Source: Pterobdella sp. o SKG-2022 (Eukaryota > Annelida > Clitellata > Hirudinida > Piscicolidae). From it: a DNA stretch of 64,000 nucleotides. Under the pieces are notes generated by a model. That model was given only the letters and a program-made list of their open reading frames with translations. It ran no database searches and was not told the origin of the DNA. This document shows, one piece after another, positions 1-18,800 of this stretch (its first letter is position 1; each line of letters starts with the position of its first letter). Made by a program: the position numbers and the translations under genes. The stretch is from positions 1,407,847 to 1,471,846 of the forward strand of contig OZ038327.1 in NCBI GenBank assembly GCA_964035795.1. The letters run 5' to 3'.

Positions 1-1
1 A

Positions 2-85
2 AGGAGCCAGACTTTGACAATCAAAAAAAAAGCTCTACCTCGTCTTCCACGCACCTCTAGGTGGACAAATGAACTAAAGACTAAG
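2..85 (+). CDS. Possible exon of a gene entering from the left edge
   Basis: One frame is open from base 2 to a good GTATGT donor at 86, giving a basic peptide that ends ...TNELKTK in phase 0. A possible terminal exon lies at about 739-810: a TTTAG acceptor followed by an open stretch starting ILYAIHP and ending ...ERMFS-stop, also phase 0. Another candidate at 601 runs into a stop in phase 0. I recognise no family, and splice-site plus open-frame evidence alone is weak in sequence this AT-rich. Confidence 0.3.
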
Positions 86-639
86 GTATGTTTGTGTTTT
101 TGTATGTGTGTGTGTGTGTGTGTGTTTGTTTATTTGTTTGTGTGTGTGAGTTTGTTTGTTTGTGTATATGTGTGTTTTGTATTTTGCCTGGTTATCTATT
201 TAATTGATTTTTTATTATCCATTTTTTAAAACCAGTTTTTCATTCATCTATCGTTGTTCAAAATGATTTTTATCTATTTCTAGTTTTTTAGTTCTTCCAT
301 TATCACTATTATTATTATTATCTATATTATTATTATTATTTATTATTGTTATTATTAGTGTTATTTCCATTATTTTTATTATTTTTATTTTTATTATCAT
401 ATATATTTGACCTAATTCTTTTTTTTTTCGATTCATTTACTCTTATTTTTTTGTTAATAATTAGTTTTATTATTATTATTATTTTTATTATTATTTTTTA
501 TTATAATATTAATTTTACTATTATTATAATCATCAGTACTATTCTTTTATCCATATATTATTAATATTTCCATTTGTTTTTCTTTCTTGTCTCTCTCACA
601 GACCTTCGATTCACCTTCAAAAAATCACACACCTTAAAA

Positions 640-642
640 TAC

Positions 643-711
<69 letters not shown>

Positions 712-733
712 TGTGTGTGTGTTTTTTTGTTTG
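640..733. repeat. (TG)n dinucleotide microsatellite
   Basis: About 40 TG units with a few interruptions. It directly follows a possible exon end (ACAC|GTGTAT). The long open frames on both strands here are repeat artefacts. Confidence 0.95.
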
Positions 734-1197
734 TTTGTTTAGATATTGTATGCGATTCACCCTTCCTTAAATTACCATTTTGTGCATAGGAAAATATTTG
801 AAAGAATGTTTTCATAATAATAATGACAATGATGACGTAAAGAATCAACAGTAACAAAGATGACGTCAATAATAAACAATAATGAAAATGACGTACATAA
901 TAAACAATAATAATAGTGATACAAAAAAAAATAAAGATAATATGATTAATAATATTTTGTAAAAAATAATAATAATAATAGTAGAAATGGCGCTAACAAT
1001 AATAATGAAAATAAACATAACAATAATAATAATAATAATAAAAGCTATAAAGATAAGAAAAAAATGCGGAAAATATTAATGAAGCAGTAAGAATATTAAT
1101 AAAAAGAATAATAAAAAAAATCAAAAAATAATGAAAATAATTTTTAATGAAATTTCATATAAACATCTTCAAATACAAAAACATAAGATAATCTTGG

Positions 1198-1200
1198 ATA

Positions 1201-1262
<62 letters not shown>

Positions 1263-1275
1263 CATTATTACTATT
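1198..1275. repeat. (TTA)n trinucleotide microsatellite
   Basis: Near-perfect ATT/TTA repeat. Translated, it gives a meaningless poly-Tyr ORF. Confidence 0.95.
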
Positions 1276-1451
1276 ATTATCACAAACTCCAAGCTACCCT
1301 CCATTTACAAAGCAGAAAACAGATTTCACCATCAATGCAACGAATTAATTTCTGCAGAGATTTTTTATCGAAAAATTAATAAGGTCAGAACATATATGGA
1401 CAAATTTATTTCCACTAAAAACTTATGTTAATCTCACAAACTCCAAGCTAC

Positions 1452-1521
1452 CTGCCATTTCTTCCCTCAATTGCTTGCATTCTTTAGCTCTCATGAGTTG
1501 AGCAAGCAATTTCTGGGCTTC
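1452..1521 (-). CDS. Isolated minus-strand exon, coiled-coil-like
   Basis: On the minus strand a TTTTAG acceptor precedes 70 nt reading EAQKLLAQLM then RAKECKQLREEMA in phase 1, ending at a GTAGCT donor. The Lys/Glu/Leu/Gln-rich, stop-free peptide is much more protein-like than the surrounding AT repeats, so I believe it is an exon of an otherwise unseen gene or of a decayed copy. Its flanking exons were not found. A partial duplicate of its 3' end lies at about 1280-1306. Confidence 0.4.
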
Positions 1522-2277
1522 CTAAAATTTTAGCTAGAAATATTATTGTTCATTTTATTCATTATTATTATTATTGTTGTTGTTGTTGTTTTTGTTCCAA
1601 TTCATTTTGTTTTTTTTGATTTTTGTTTTATTATTCTGTGTTTTATTCTGTTTTTCTTTTACTATAGTTTTGGTTTATTAGTATCTTAGTATCAATTAAT
1701 CTGCCACTTCCGGGTTTTCATATTTATTCCCAACTTATTATTATTTTTTGTTGATATTAATACTACTCCTCATTGAGAATTATTATTTATAACAATAATA
1801 ATAATAAAAAAAAAATAATAATTATTATTATTATTATTATTATTTTTATTTTTTTTGTATACTTTTAGTCCTCTCCGTCATAATGACATGCGAAAATACT
1901 TAATCAATGAGATGCAAATGTTTTGAAGTAATGATAATGATAATTTTATTTTTGCTATTTATTATTTTTATGATACTTTTTTATCGTGATATTTTTTTTC
2001 TATTCTTTATTCTCTTATTACGATTTATATTCCTTCACAGTACAATGCTTTGCTATGATATTTTTTATTATATTTTTTCTAGAAATTTTTCGTTTTTTTT
2101 AATATTTTTTTTTCTTATTTTTTTATTATAATAGTTTCTATAGTTGTTTTTCAATCTATCATAACCAATATTGATTATTGCTGCTTCGACGTTATTAGGA
2201 AGTTTATTAGATAAATAATAATAATAATAACAATAATAGTAATAATAATTAAAAAAAAAAATAATAATAATAATATC
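1522..2277. other. AT-rich interval without a convincing gene
   Basis: Mostly ATT/AAT/TTT runs. Two short protein-like open stretches occur. One at about 1869-1917 (+) follows an acceptor at TACTTTTAG and reads PLRHNDMRKYLINEMQ. The other at about 2125-2210 (-) reads LSNKLPNNVEAAIINIGYD. Neither can be joined to a gene, so both are left as possible exon relics. Confidence 0.4.
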
Positions 2278-7944
<5,667 letters not shown>

Positions 7945-8053
7945 AACGACAATGAATAATGATAATAATAATAAAAAAATTAATAAAAATAAATAATAAT
8001 AATAATAATAGTAATAATAATAATATTAATAATAATAATAATAACAATAAATA

Positions 8054-8126
<73 letters not shown>

Positions 8127-8130
8127 AATG
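7945..8130. repeat. (AAT)n microsatellite region
   Basis: Interrupted then perfect AAT repeat. The poly-Tyr and poly-Leu reading frames on the minus strand come from it. Confidence 0.9.
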
Positions 8131-8639
8131 ATAAATCAATGATAACATAAATTCTTTTGAGGATCTGATGCATTGTTCTGTTGTAAGTGTTACTTTTTAT
8201 TTTTTTTTTGTTATTATAGCTTGTATTATTATTGTTGTTTTCATTATTATTTTTATTTTATTTTTATTATTATTATCTTCATTATTCTTACAATTAATTT
8301 TTTCATTAATATTATTTTTATTATTACTCATATAATTACTGTCAATATTAGAATTATTACCATTACTTTTGTTACAATTATTATTATTTCATTATTATTT
8401 TTTTTTTTTTTAATTATTATTCGATACGAAACAAGTGTTTCTCTCAGAATTCCCCACCTCAAAAATACTCAGGAACCATCTACAGCTTGTTTACAAATAT
8501 CACTCATCACCATATGTTATTACTTTTATTATTTGTTATTTTTTTTTCTTTTATTTATTTTTATCATATAGTAATTTTGATGATTAGCTTCTTCCTTATT
8601 ATAAAAAATATTTTCATTGATCTTAATATAATTTCATTG

Positions 8640-8759
8640 ACCATTATTATCACCACCACCATCATCATCATCACCACCACCATCACCATCATCACCACCA
8701 CCATCATCATCATCACCACCACCATCATCATCATCACCATCATCATCATCATTACCATC

Positions 8760-8829
<70 letters not shown>

Positions 8830-9350
8830 CCACCATCATCATCATCACCATCATCATCATCACCACCATCATCATCACCATCACCATCCTCATCACCACC
8901 ACCACCATCATCATCATCATCACCACCATCATCATCACCACCACCATCATCATCATCATCATCATCACCACCATCATCATCACCATCACCATCCTCATCA
9001 TCATCATCACCACCATCATCATCACCATCACCATCTTCATCATCATCATCACCACCATCATCATCACCATCACCATCCTTATCATCATCACCACCATCAT
9101 CATCATCATCATTCCCACCACCACCATCATCATCATCACCACCATCATCATCACCACCACCATCATCATCATCATCACCACCATCATCATCACCATCACC
9201 ATCCTCATCATCATCATCACCACCATCATCATCACCATCACCATCCTCATCATCACCACCATCATCATCACCATCACCATCCTCATCATCATCACCACCA
9301 TCATCATCATCATCATTCCCACCACCACCATCATCATCATCATTCCTCCT
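8640..9350. repeat. CAT/CAC compound trinucleotide array with higher-order structure
   Basis: About 700 bp made almost only of CAT and CAC triplets. The order is not random: a block of about 39-45 bp (CACCACCATCATCATCACC then ATCACCATCCTCATCATCAT) recurs about seven times between 8870 and 9290. All three plus frames and two minus frames stay open over it (poly-Asp/Gly, poly-Met/Val, Ile/Thr), so the 250-320 aa ORFs are not evidence of coding. Confidence 0.95.
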
Positions 9351-10260
9351 CACAACCAACAACAAGCAATACAGGTAAGCTTTCATGCTCCAGTGAATGC
9401 TATGCAAATATTGATCGGAGTGTCTAGCAACGCTCTGCTGGTTTAAATAAATGTAAATAAGCTAATTAACATTCAAAAGTTTATAAATAGATGTGAGTAA
9501 TTAGTATGCGTATGTGGGTATACAGGTGTGTGTGAGTGTAGGTATATGTATTTGTATATTTGTATTTTTATATTTGTATTTGTATATATTTTTTTGTATT
9601 TATAAATATATGTTTAGCCGATTTTGTTTGATAAATATATTCAAATTCTCTCCTAAATCCGAAGTTAAGTAACGCTGAAAAACAAAAATTCAGCGAAAGT
9701 CCATCAAAAATTTAACTTATCCATATTTTGTTATAAATCTATTTATAGCCATCCAATCATGTCAGGAATACATATTTTCCTCACAATATACATGATTCAC
9801 ATCATAAAATAGACATTTTTATTATAATATACAAAAGATTTTTTTTACACAATTCTTTTAAATCATAATATACCTATTTACATCATAATATAATATACCT
9901 ATTCAATTCATAATATAAATTCTTCTATGGTATTAACCATGGGTAATACCCTTCTTTTCAAACTAATGAATCCTATATAGCTAAATATAATTACATTTGA
10001 AATGAATAAATAAATATATATAAATATAAATATATATAAATATATGAATATATATATATATTCATATATATTTATTTATTTATTTTTTAATTTGTTTATA
10101 TATATTTATTTCATATAGTTACTTGATTCATTAAAGATACTTATATTATTTTTCTATGTTAAGTATATATCTTTATTTATATATATTCCTTCCAGATAAT
10201 TCTCATACACTAACTCACACTATCATCAACACAAATATCACGCGGACCTTCGTTACAGGT
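9351..10260. other. AT-rich intergenic sequence
   Basis: Includes a variable TATGTATTTG run at 9530-9620 and alternating TATATAAATA runs near 10005-10120. No gene seen. Confidence 0.5.
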
Positions 10261-10272
10261 GCAAGCCGAGAG

Positions 10273-10280
10273 TATATAAG
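10273..10280 (+). promoter_or_regulatory. TATA box for the GPI-type glycoprotein gene
   Basis: TATATAAG in a locally GC-richer context (GAGTATATAAGGGTAG), 320 bp upstream of the ATG at 10600. A start site about 30 bp downstream would give a leader of about 290 nt containing only short uORFs. The gene's clear canonical TATA box is not matched at the housekeeping genes here. Confidence 0.55.
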
Positions 10281-10599
10281 GGTAGAGGAAAGGGTTGAAT
10301 CAGCTCAAAAATTCGTTTTCATATTAAAACTCATTTCGTGAAAATATTCTTTTGTGAATTTTTTTGTTGGAAAAGATTTTTGTGAAAATTTTTCACTTTT
10401 GATACACTCCACAGTGTAAATTCTCTCGGCACTGATCGAAACTTGAAGGACCTAGTGTTCCATCAAAGATCTCATCAAAAAAAAGTTTAAACTTCTCAAA
10501 ACCCAGCGTATCTTAGCCACATCGAACGCTACATCTTAACCACGTATTCTATTTTTAGTATCTTTCAAAAAAATCGCTTACGTCATTCCGCATAGAACA

Positions 10600-10883
10600 A
10601 TGGAACATTCTAGAACATTCTTACTCATCACTTTAGCCCTCTGCGCCTGCGCAACAGTTTACGCACAAGAAGAAAAGAGTTGGAATGGCACAAAGGGCAT
10701 AAGCGCCAAGATGAACCTCAATGACGGATGCTTAACAGTGATGCGCTATGTTGAATCAGATGACGTCACTAATTCCTCTTCCACTCCAAAAGTGTCTCTT
10801 ACCGATCCTACCAAACTGTGTCTTTCGTCCATCTATAAGGTAGATATTATTATTAGTATTTTTTGTTAATATTTTTATAATAG

Positions 10884-10927
<44 letters not shown>

Positions 10928-11219
10928 TTTATTATTTTTATTACCATCATTATTATTGTCCTTATTATTGTCAGTATTAGTGTTAGTTGCAGTAGCATAA
11001 GTAATAATTTGAAAAATAATATTTGAAATAATAACAATAATAATAAGAATAATAAAAATAATAATAATAATAATAATAACAATAATATTAATTTTTTTGA
11101 GATAAGATCTTTTTCAATATATTATTGATGTACGGGTTATCAATTGAGAGTATCATCATCATCATCATCATCATCATCAGCAACACCATCATCACCCTCA
11201 TCATCATCACCATCATCAC

Positions 11220-11291
<72 letters not shown>

Positions 11292-12422
11292 TACAGATAG
11301 CTAACGGAACAAAAGGAGAGGAAGAAGCATGCACAAATGGAAATTTCATAGCGAAAGATGGTTGCGGAGTTTATTCATGCAAATCTGGCATGGAAATGAT
11401 GGAGGTCAAAACTTGCTTCAAGGATATGTCTGAAAATAAGAGTTAGTGGTGATGATGATGATGATGATGAAGATGATAATAACGGTTCAAATAATAAAAA
11501 TAATTGTGAAAATAATAAAATTAATATAGATGATTTAAAACTCAATCTGCTGAACCAAATCCAAAATCAAAACGCACCCTCAGCCTTTGCCCACGTGACA
11601 GTGAAAGCCCCCAACTGGTGCAGCAAAGCTAACATGACCAATTGCACAACATCCAGCAAGTTGGGAATAAATTTCAAAGTTATTTTGATGACCGACCTAG
11701 AAATCAAGAAAATGGATGGATATGTGAACGTCACTTACGACAACATGTCAAAAAAAACTTATGCTCTCCATACGGGAAAAGAGGACCAGATGGTATACAT
11801 TTTCAAAAAGGTGAGTGGGATTTTTTAGTGTTTTTGGTTGTTACCGCCATTTTTATCGTGGTTAACCTACCTACAATTGATTTTTGATTATAAGCACCAT
11901 TATCGAACTCTTCAGCCTTTATTCGCCATCAAACCGATGTTGAACATCAAAACCCTTACACCAACACCATTACCACCAACTCACCATCACCAGCACCACT
12001 ACCACCACTAACCAACCACTAAATCCTACTACCACCAAACTGTACCACTTATCTCCACCCTTACCATCACCACCACCAAGCTCCACCTTTGCCACAAAAC
12101 CACCACCACCCCAAACTCTTTCAACTCTAAACCACCCAACACCCCAAACCACCACTACTACCTTAAACAGTACGGAGACGGAGAGCTAACCGGTGATCTA
12201 ATGATGGACTATATGAGCAACACTGATAAGAAGTATGAAGCGCATGTTGTTCTGAAGCTGACCCTCCTCAACGAGAACAGCACTCATCTCATGGCCTACC
12301 TCGGTGTACAGCCCGGGTATAAAGCAGCTAAAGCGCGAAATACCACTGGAGGATGCGGGGTATTGGTAGGGTCGGTTCTGAACGTCGCCCTAGTTTTTGT
12401 ATTGAGTTTCTTTTTGTTGTAA
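10600..12422 (+). CDS. Small secreted, probably GPI-anchored cysteine-containing glycoprotein (four exons)
   Basis: Coding exons are 10600-10839, 11297-11441, 11584-11810 and 12171-12422. Their lengths sum to 864 nt and all phases agree, giving 287 aa. The N-terminus (MEHSRTFLLITLALCACATVYAQ) is a classical signal peptide, with cleavage likely after VYA. The mature part has several N-glycosylation sequons (NGT, NSS, NMT, NVT, NMS, NST, NTT) and about eight cysteines, including DGC and GCGVYSC. The C-terminus is a hydrophobic stretch (VGSVLNVALVFVLSFFLL) ending at the stop with no cytoplasmic tail, preceded by small residues (NTTGGCG), as in GPI-attachment signals. I considered a LAMP-like domain but see no LAMP cysteine pattern or YxxPhi tail. 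Family unknown; probably a surface protein. Introns 1 and 3 carry CAT/ATT repeats and a CCACC-rich end. Confidence 0.8.
11150..11293. repeat. (CAT)n microsatellite in intron 1 of the glycoprotein gene
   Basis: About 45 CAT/CAC units end only a few bases upstream of the TTACAG acceptor at 11296, so the polypyrimidine tract has been replaced by CAT repeat. Confidence 0.95.
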
Positions 12423-13974
12423 GTTGAGATTATGGATACTTGGGGGTGTGAGAAAGAGGTTGAGGTTTTGGTGTTATGTCTGGTTTTTGGGGCTAGATGG
12501 AGGTTTATAGATGGAAAAGTCTTGGGTTGGGGTTACTGGTGTTTTGTGTAGTGAATTAAGTTGTGGAGTATAATGATTTTAATTTTGGTGTGAAGTTCTG
12601 AAGTTTTTCGATGTATTTTTTGATGTAAATGTGATTATTTACAAAGTAAGTTTTGTTCTTTACGATGTAAATTTTGCAACTTACAAGGTAATTTTGGCTA
12701 TTCACTATGTGAATCTGGTTATTTTCAATGTGAATTTTGCTATTTTTAAAGTATATTTGGTTATTTACCATTTGAATTCAGTTATTTACATGTAGAATAA
12801 TATGATTTCAATGAAGCATAATTCATTTATTCTCGAGGGTTTTTGGGGTGGTATACAAAGGTGTATGTGAAAGATGGTGAAATGAAGAGGGTGAATTGGA
12901 AGAAAATTCAGAGTAAAATTGGAGAATACAGAATACAAAATTAAACCAGAAAAAAAAGAGTGAAGGTTTTTGAAAATTTTATTGCATAATTTTTAATGGT
13001 TCAGGAAGGATGCATTGAGAAACAGAGTGAAAAAGTTTCGGCTGAAGGAGGAGGAAGGTCAGACTTGAATTTAAGCAATGGGTCTTGAAACAATTATAGA
13101 GGTACTTCGTTTTAAGTTTATTTTATAGTTTTTTGAGACCATTTTGACGATAATCTATTGACTTTAAAAAATTTTTCTACATTTCGCATATTTATGATCA
13201 TTTCCTGAACGTTATTTTGATTTTTAAATGTACTTTATCACTGATTCAGACCTCAATTTTTGAATAATAAACTTTGTATGAACTTCTCTGTTAGTAATTA
13301 TATTGGGTCGTTTTTATTGATTTTAAATGCTAGGTGAGAGTATTTTATTTAATTTGGTCTCCTTTCGCTTACTTGCTTGTTTTCTATTTTTGATGGGATC
13401 TTTCATTTTATTAAACCTTCCATCCATTATTTCATTCTTCTATCTATCCATCCATCTATCTTTCTTTCACTCTATCCTAGTCTTTAAAACATCCATCATT
13501 CGTTCATCTATTTATTGATACCATTAGTTACCCATCTACTTTTCCACCGGTTTTTTATTAATTTTTCTACCCTTTCTTCCACTCATCTACCATTCATTTA
13601 TTCACTCACTCACCCATCCATCCATTTATTCATCCATTCCTCTTCCCCATCACCACATTCCCACCCTTTTTGAAAACATATCCCTTCACTGTAAAGATTC
13701 CCATAGCAATAGTCGTATGTAACCGTTACTCTAAATTACGCTTTTACATGTAATTATAAATGTAGTTATGAATCAATATTTACAATCATTACGTGTAATT
13801 TTACATTTAATATCCATTTTCAACTTCAATCTACTTTTAGGACGTAAAATATATTTTAAAATTCAATTCCCTTCATCTCACATTGGCGTTGATCTTGACT
13901 ACGTCACAACATTTGCGTTATGATGTAGTTTAGTAGCCATAACTTTTTAATATATTTATAGATGTATATAGAAT
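12423..13974. other. Downstream intergenic sequence, no gene
   Basis: Contains TTTAC/TGTGAATTT-type degenerate repeats at 12600-12780, a possible poly(A) signal (AATAAA at 13265), and CATC/TTTATTCA runs at 13430-13640. No open frame with protein-like composition was seen. Confidence 0.5.
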
Positions 13975-14395
<421 letters not shown>

Positions 14396-14547
14396 ACACA
14401 CATAAATTCATGTATCTGTTAGAATATGCTTACAATAACAATTTTATTTTCACTGGCAAAAAAATAAACACGAAAAAATGGTGTTTTAGTTATTTTCTAA
14501 TTGCTCATTTCCGTTTGTACCAATAGTTTTTGGTTTCTACAAATTAT

Positions 14548-14981
<434 letters not shown>

Positions 14982-15753
14982 AGGAAAACAACGACTCGTG
15001 TAGTAATTTATTTATTTATAATTAATTCAAAAAAAATTGTTCTTTCAAACTGTCACCCCATCTATTTTATCTGATCCATTGAAACTGAGCGGCTCTATAT
15101 TCACTAGATATAGTTTAATAGAACTAGGAATATTTTGAATAAAATGAAGAGAATTTAATATGAATATTCGTTTAATAATAATTTATATTACGTCAAATAC
15201 TAAAAAACATGAATTATATGAATTATTAATTCATAAATTATTATATTAAATTAAATAATTTTAAAAAAATTATAACTTTGTTTTGAAGTGCAGACTTTTT
15301 CCATTCAAACTTGATAGTAAATTTGTTGAAGAAAAAATTATTGATATACAAAAATTATGATTGGAAATGATCCAAAAAATAAATTATTTTTAATTTAAAA
15401 TAATTTTACTATAAAAAATATATAAATATGTATATATATATAAATATATATTAGTAAGTAAGTCGACCATTGGTCGCCAGTAACTACAATCATATATATA
15501 AAATTTTTTAAATATAATCCCCAAATATATAAATTATACAAGAATAATTATCATATGCATAATTATAAGAACAAAATTAAAATTCCAACGTTGAGGTAGC
15601 CAGCTTTGTTAGTTTAAAAACAAAACGAGAGTAAAGATGGGAGAAATAAGAAAGAAGTCCAAAATTGAAAAATCTTCCTGTGTATTGCAGATTTTTTTTT
15701 CCGTAATTTTTTTGTAAATATCATTATTTTTATTATTAATTATTATTATTTAA

Positions 15754-15796
<43 letters not shown>

Positions 15797-15899
15797 TTTA
15801 TCCCTTCTATTTGACTTAGACCATTGGCTAAACAGTCTTAGCACTACCCCCTACTTCACCTCAATTTGAAATTTCATCCCATTTACCCATCCCATCACA
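14982..15899. other. AT-rich intergenic sequence
   Basis: AAATTA-type sequence and an (AAT)n/(ATT)n inverted run at 15750-15800. Apart from the partial repeat copy at 15452-15485, nothing was recognised. It includes the 3' side of the GPSM gene. Confidence 0.5.
15452..15485 (+). repeat. Short dispersed repeat, partial copy
   Basis: TAGTAAGTAAGTCGACCATT followed by GGTCGCCAGTAACT matches only the left part of the family. Confidence 0.6.
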
Positions 15900-18800
15900 T
15901 TATTTTAAGCTTTGACCCAAATTAGAAGCACGTGATAAAGTTCTATTGGACGCTCTTTGCTCCTCCCACCGACCTCTATTCATGATCTCAACCAATGATA
16001 GTAGATCTTCTTCTTCCGGTTTGATGGGTTCTTTAATTGGAGAAGCCGGGGTTTTGAGGCGGGGTGGGGTGGAGGCTTTTGAGTGAGGTACGAGAGGGAA
16101 AAATTTTGTGGGGTAGTTTCTAGAACTTGCTGTAGTAGGTGATGGAGTGAAAGAGAAGAAGCTATTTTTGGAAATATTTTTTTGAGCTTCACAGTATATC
16201 CCAACCGTTGTGGAGACCCTACCACTATTATCACTGCCATGAGAGCCAAGCTTAAAGCTATCAGTAACGTTAATTTTATTTATCGTTCTATACATCCTGT
16301 TGTAGTCTTCGCTGTTTGGGGTGGTGGTGGGTGTGTTTAATGGTGTGTTGAGAGGTGGTTTTGGGGAGAAAGGGTGAGAATTTGGGAAAAAAATGAAAGA
16401 TTTTGGGGCGAAAGTGGATTGTTGTGGGAATAAACTTCTTTGACTGTCAATTCTTTTGCTCTGAAGTATATTTTAATTCTTAAGTTTATTTTTTTTAAAA
16501 ATAATAATATAAAAAATAATATAAAAAAAGTCAAACAATAAAAAGAAAAATTATAATAAATTATAAAAATAATAATTTCGACAACTATTAACTAACTTGC
16601 AAATCATTCAGTAATGCTATAACTTTATCGATTTCTTCACCATTATCATCACCATCATGATTATTATTTTTAATATCATTTCTTTTATTATTATTTTTTT
16701 TATTTTTTTCATTATCTTCCGGCTTTTGAATAAATTTATTCTTTTTTATTGAATAATAATCAAATACCATTTTTCTCATTTCTTCAATTTCTTTCTCATC
16801 ATCATCATCATCATCATCATCTTCATCCTCATCATCCTCATCATTTCTTCCTTCATTCTGCCCGGTTCGTATTTGTGAATGGGTATCAGGTTTTGAGTTT
16901 AACTTCAGTGAAGCTCTTCTTATCGAATCGATAAATGGATGGATGGTGGATGAGTGAATGGTAGATGAGTCAGGTGTGGGTGAATGAATAGCGGTTGAGT
17001 GAAAAATGGATTGATTAATATTATAATTGGATGAATTAATTATTGGATGAATATGGGATAGGTTGAAGGGAGAAGACGAATGGATAAGAGAAGATGGACA
17101 GATAGATGAAGAAGATGGAACTTTTGCTACTGAAGAGTGTTTAAAAATGGAATAATAATTATCCACTGTGGATCTTTGGTTGAGCGGAAGTGGATGAATG
17201 ATGGGTGGGGGTTCAGAGGAATCCTTGAAACTCAAACTCCCTAAAACTGGATTATTTCGTTGGAGGATTTTTTGTGGTATAGGAGAAAATAACAACTCTA
17301 AAGAGGAAGAAGATGGTGACGTGTTGTGGGGAGGGTTGAGAGAAACTAGGTCAGGGGTTGGTGGGGGTTTGACCCTTGATGAGGGCGTGGATTTTTGAGA
17401 TGAAAGATTAGAAGGTAGTTTGTGGGAGGGGGTTTTATGAATATCTAATGAGGCAATGGTGGTTTTTGATTCGTCTAAATTCAGTGATTGAAATTTTTTT
17501 AGTTTATTTTTAGCCATTTTTTCTATGTATTCTTCGTCCATTCCCACCAAAAAATTTTCGTCTGATACTATTTCCTGTTCTTTTCCATCACGTGGTATAA
17601 AAACATTTTCCATTTTGAAACTATATTCAGAAGCTTTTTCTTGTTTGGAAGTGTTGAGTTTTTGTTTGAGTGTATTTATATCCTTTTGTAGCGCTTCATC
17701 TTGCAGCTGTAGTTTTTCAATGGTTCAATTTTATACAGAACACACACAACTTCATCTCTGAACAACCCCACACCCACAACTTTTCAACCTTAGACTTCAC
17801 ATCCACTCTTGTCACTCACCCACCGTTACCCTACACACACCCTCATACATCCCCTCAACACCCATCTACTCCTACTCTGAACACCCTCCTCATATTCATT
17901 CCTATCCTAACATACCCAACTCTCACTCTCACTTTGACTCCTACACACACCTATATACCACTACACGCCTTAACCCTCTTTTTCCCTCCCCCCCCTCTCC
18001 CAAATCACACCCTTTTACCTCCAGGCACAAATCTTGAGCTTTTTTCAAAACCTCCATGCTCCTTCCACTCTCCCCCATCTCCAACATACATTCCACTGTG
18101 CTTAAGAGAGCTCGCAATTCTCCGATCTGTGATTGGTCGATATTTAAACATTCCATCCAACTAGTTGTTGATTAATTTGTATAATTAAACATTAACCTAA
18201 GCGTCTAATTAAATATTCATCTATTCATCTAATTATATATTCATGCATTCATCTAATTATATATTCATGTATTCATCTAATTGTATATTCATTTATTAAT
18301 CTAATTATATATTGTATATGCATATATTCATCTAATTATATATTCATATATTCATTTAATTATATATTTATATCTTCATCTAATTATATATTCATATATT
18401 CACTTACTTAAATATTCATCTGATTATACATGCAAAAAACCTTATCATCAAAGTGTCTAGCGAGGATGAGATGACGTTGGTGATGACTCAGGCTAAGGGA
18501 GGTGTGGCCAAGAAGGGTGTGGGTGTGGCCTGAGTTTTTATTATTTTTTTTGTTTTTATTATTATTTTTATTGTTTCTACTTTTTTTTATTATCATCCAA
18601 AACTATTATTGTTTTAATTTTATTATTACTAGCCTCGGAATTATTATTATTATTACTAGCGTCGGAACATGTGAAGACATCAAAAAAAGGAAAACTCTGG
18701 CAACTCTAGCGATGAACAGATTAAACCCAATTTGGAAGAATGGGATAAGTGTAGAGAAAAAAATAAGAATTTATAAAGCTTATGTGCTCTCAATTTTCCT

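Noticed and set aside
8487..9446. 319-aa plus ORF and about 258-aa minus ORFs (Ile/Thr, Met/Val, Asp/Gly)
   Set aside because: They are translations of the CAT/CAC array. All frames stay open because the triplets lack stops, and no other coding signal exists.
10600..12422. LAMP family protein
   Set aside because: Signal peptide and glycosylation fit, but there is no LAMP cysteine spacing and no cytoplasmic lysosomal-targeting tail; the end looks like a GPI signal.
17670..18164. 164-aa plus ORF (Pro/Thr/His-rich)
   Set aside because: It overlaps the C-rich intron and an exon of the minus-strand GPSM gene. Its composition is that of intron CCACC/CACA sequence.
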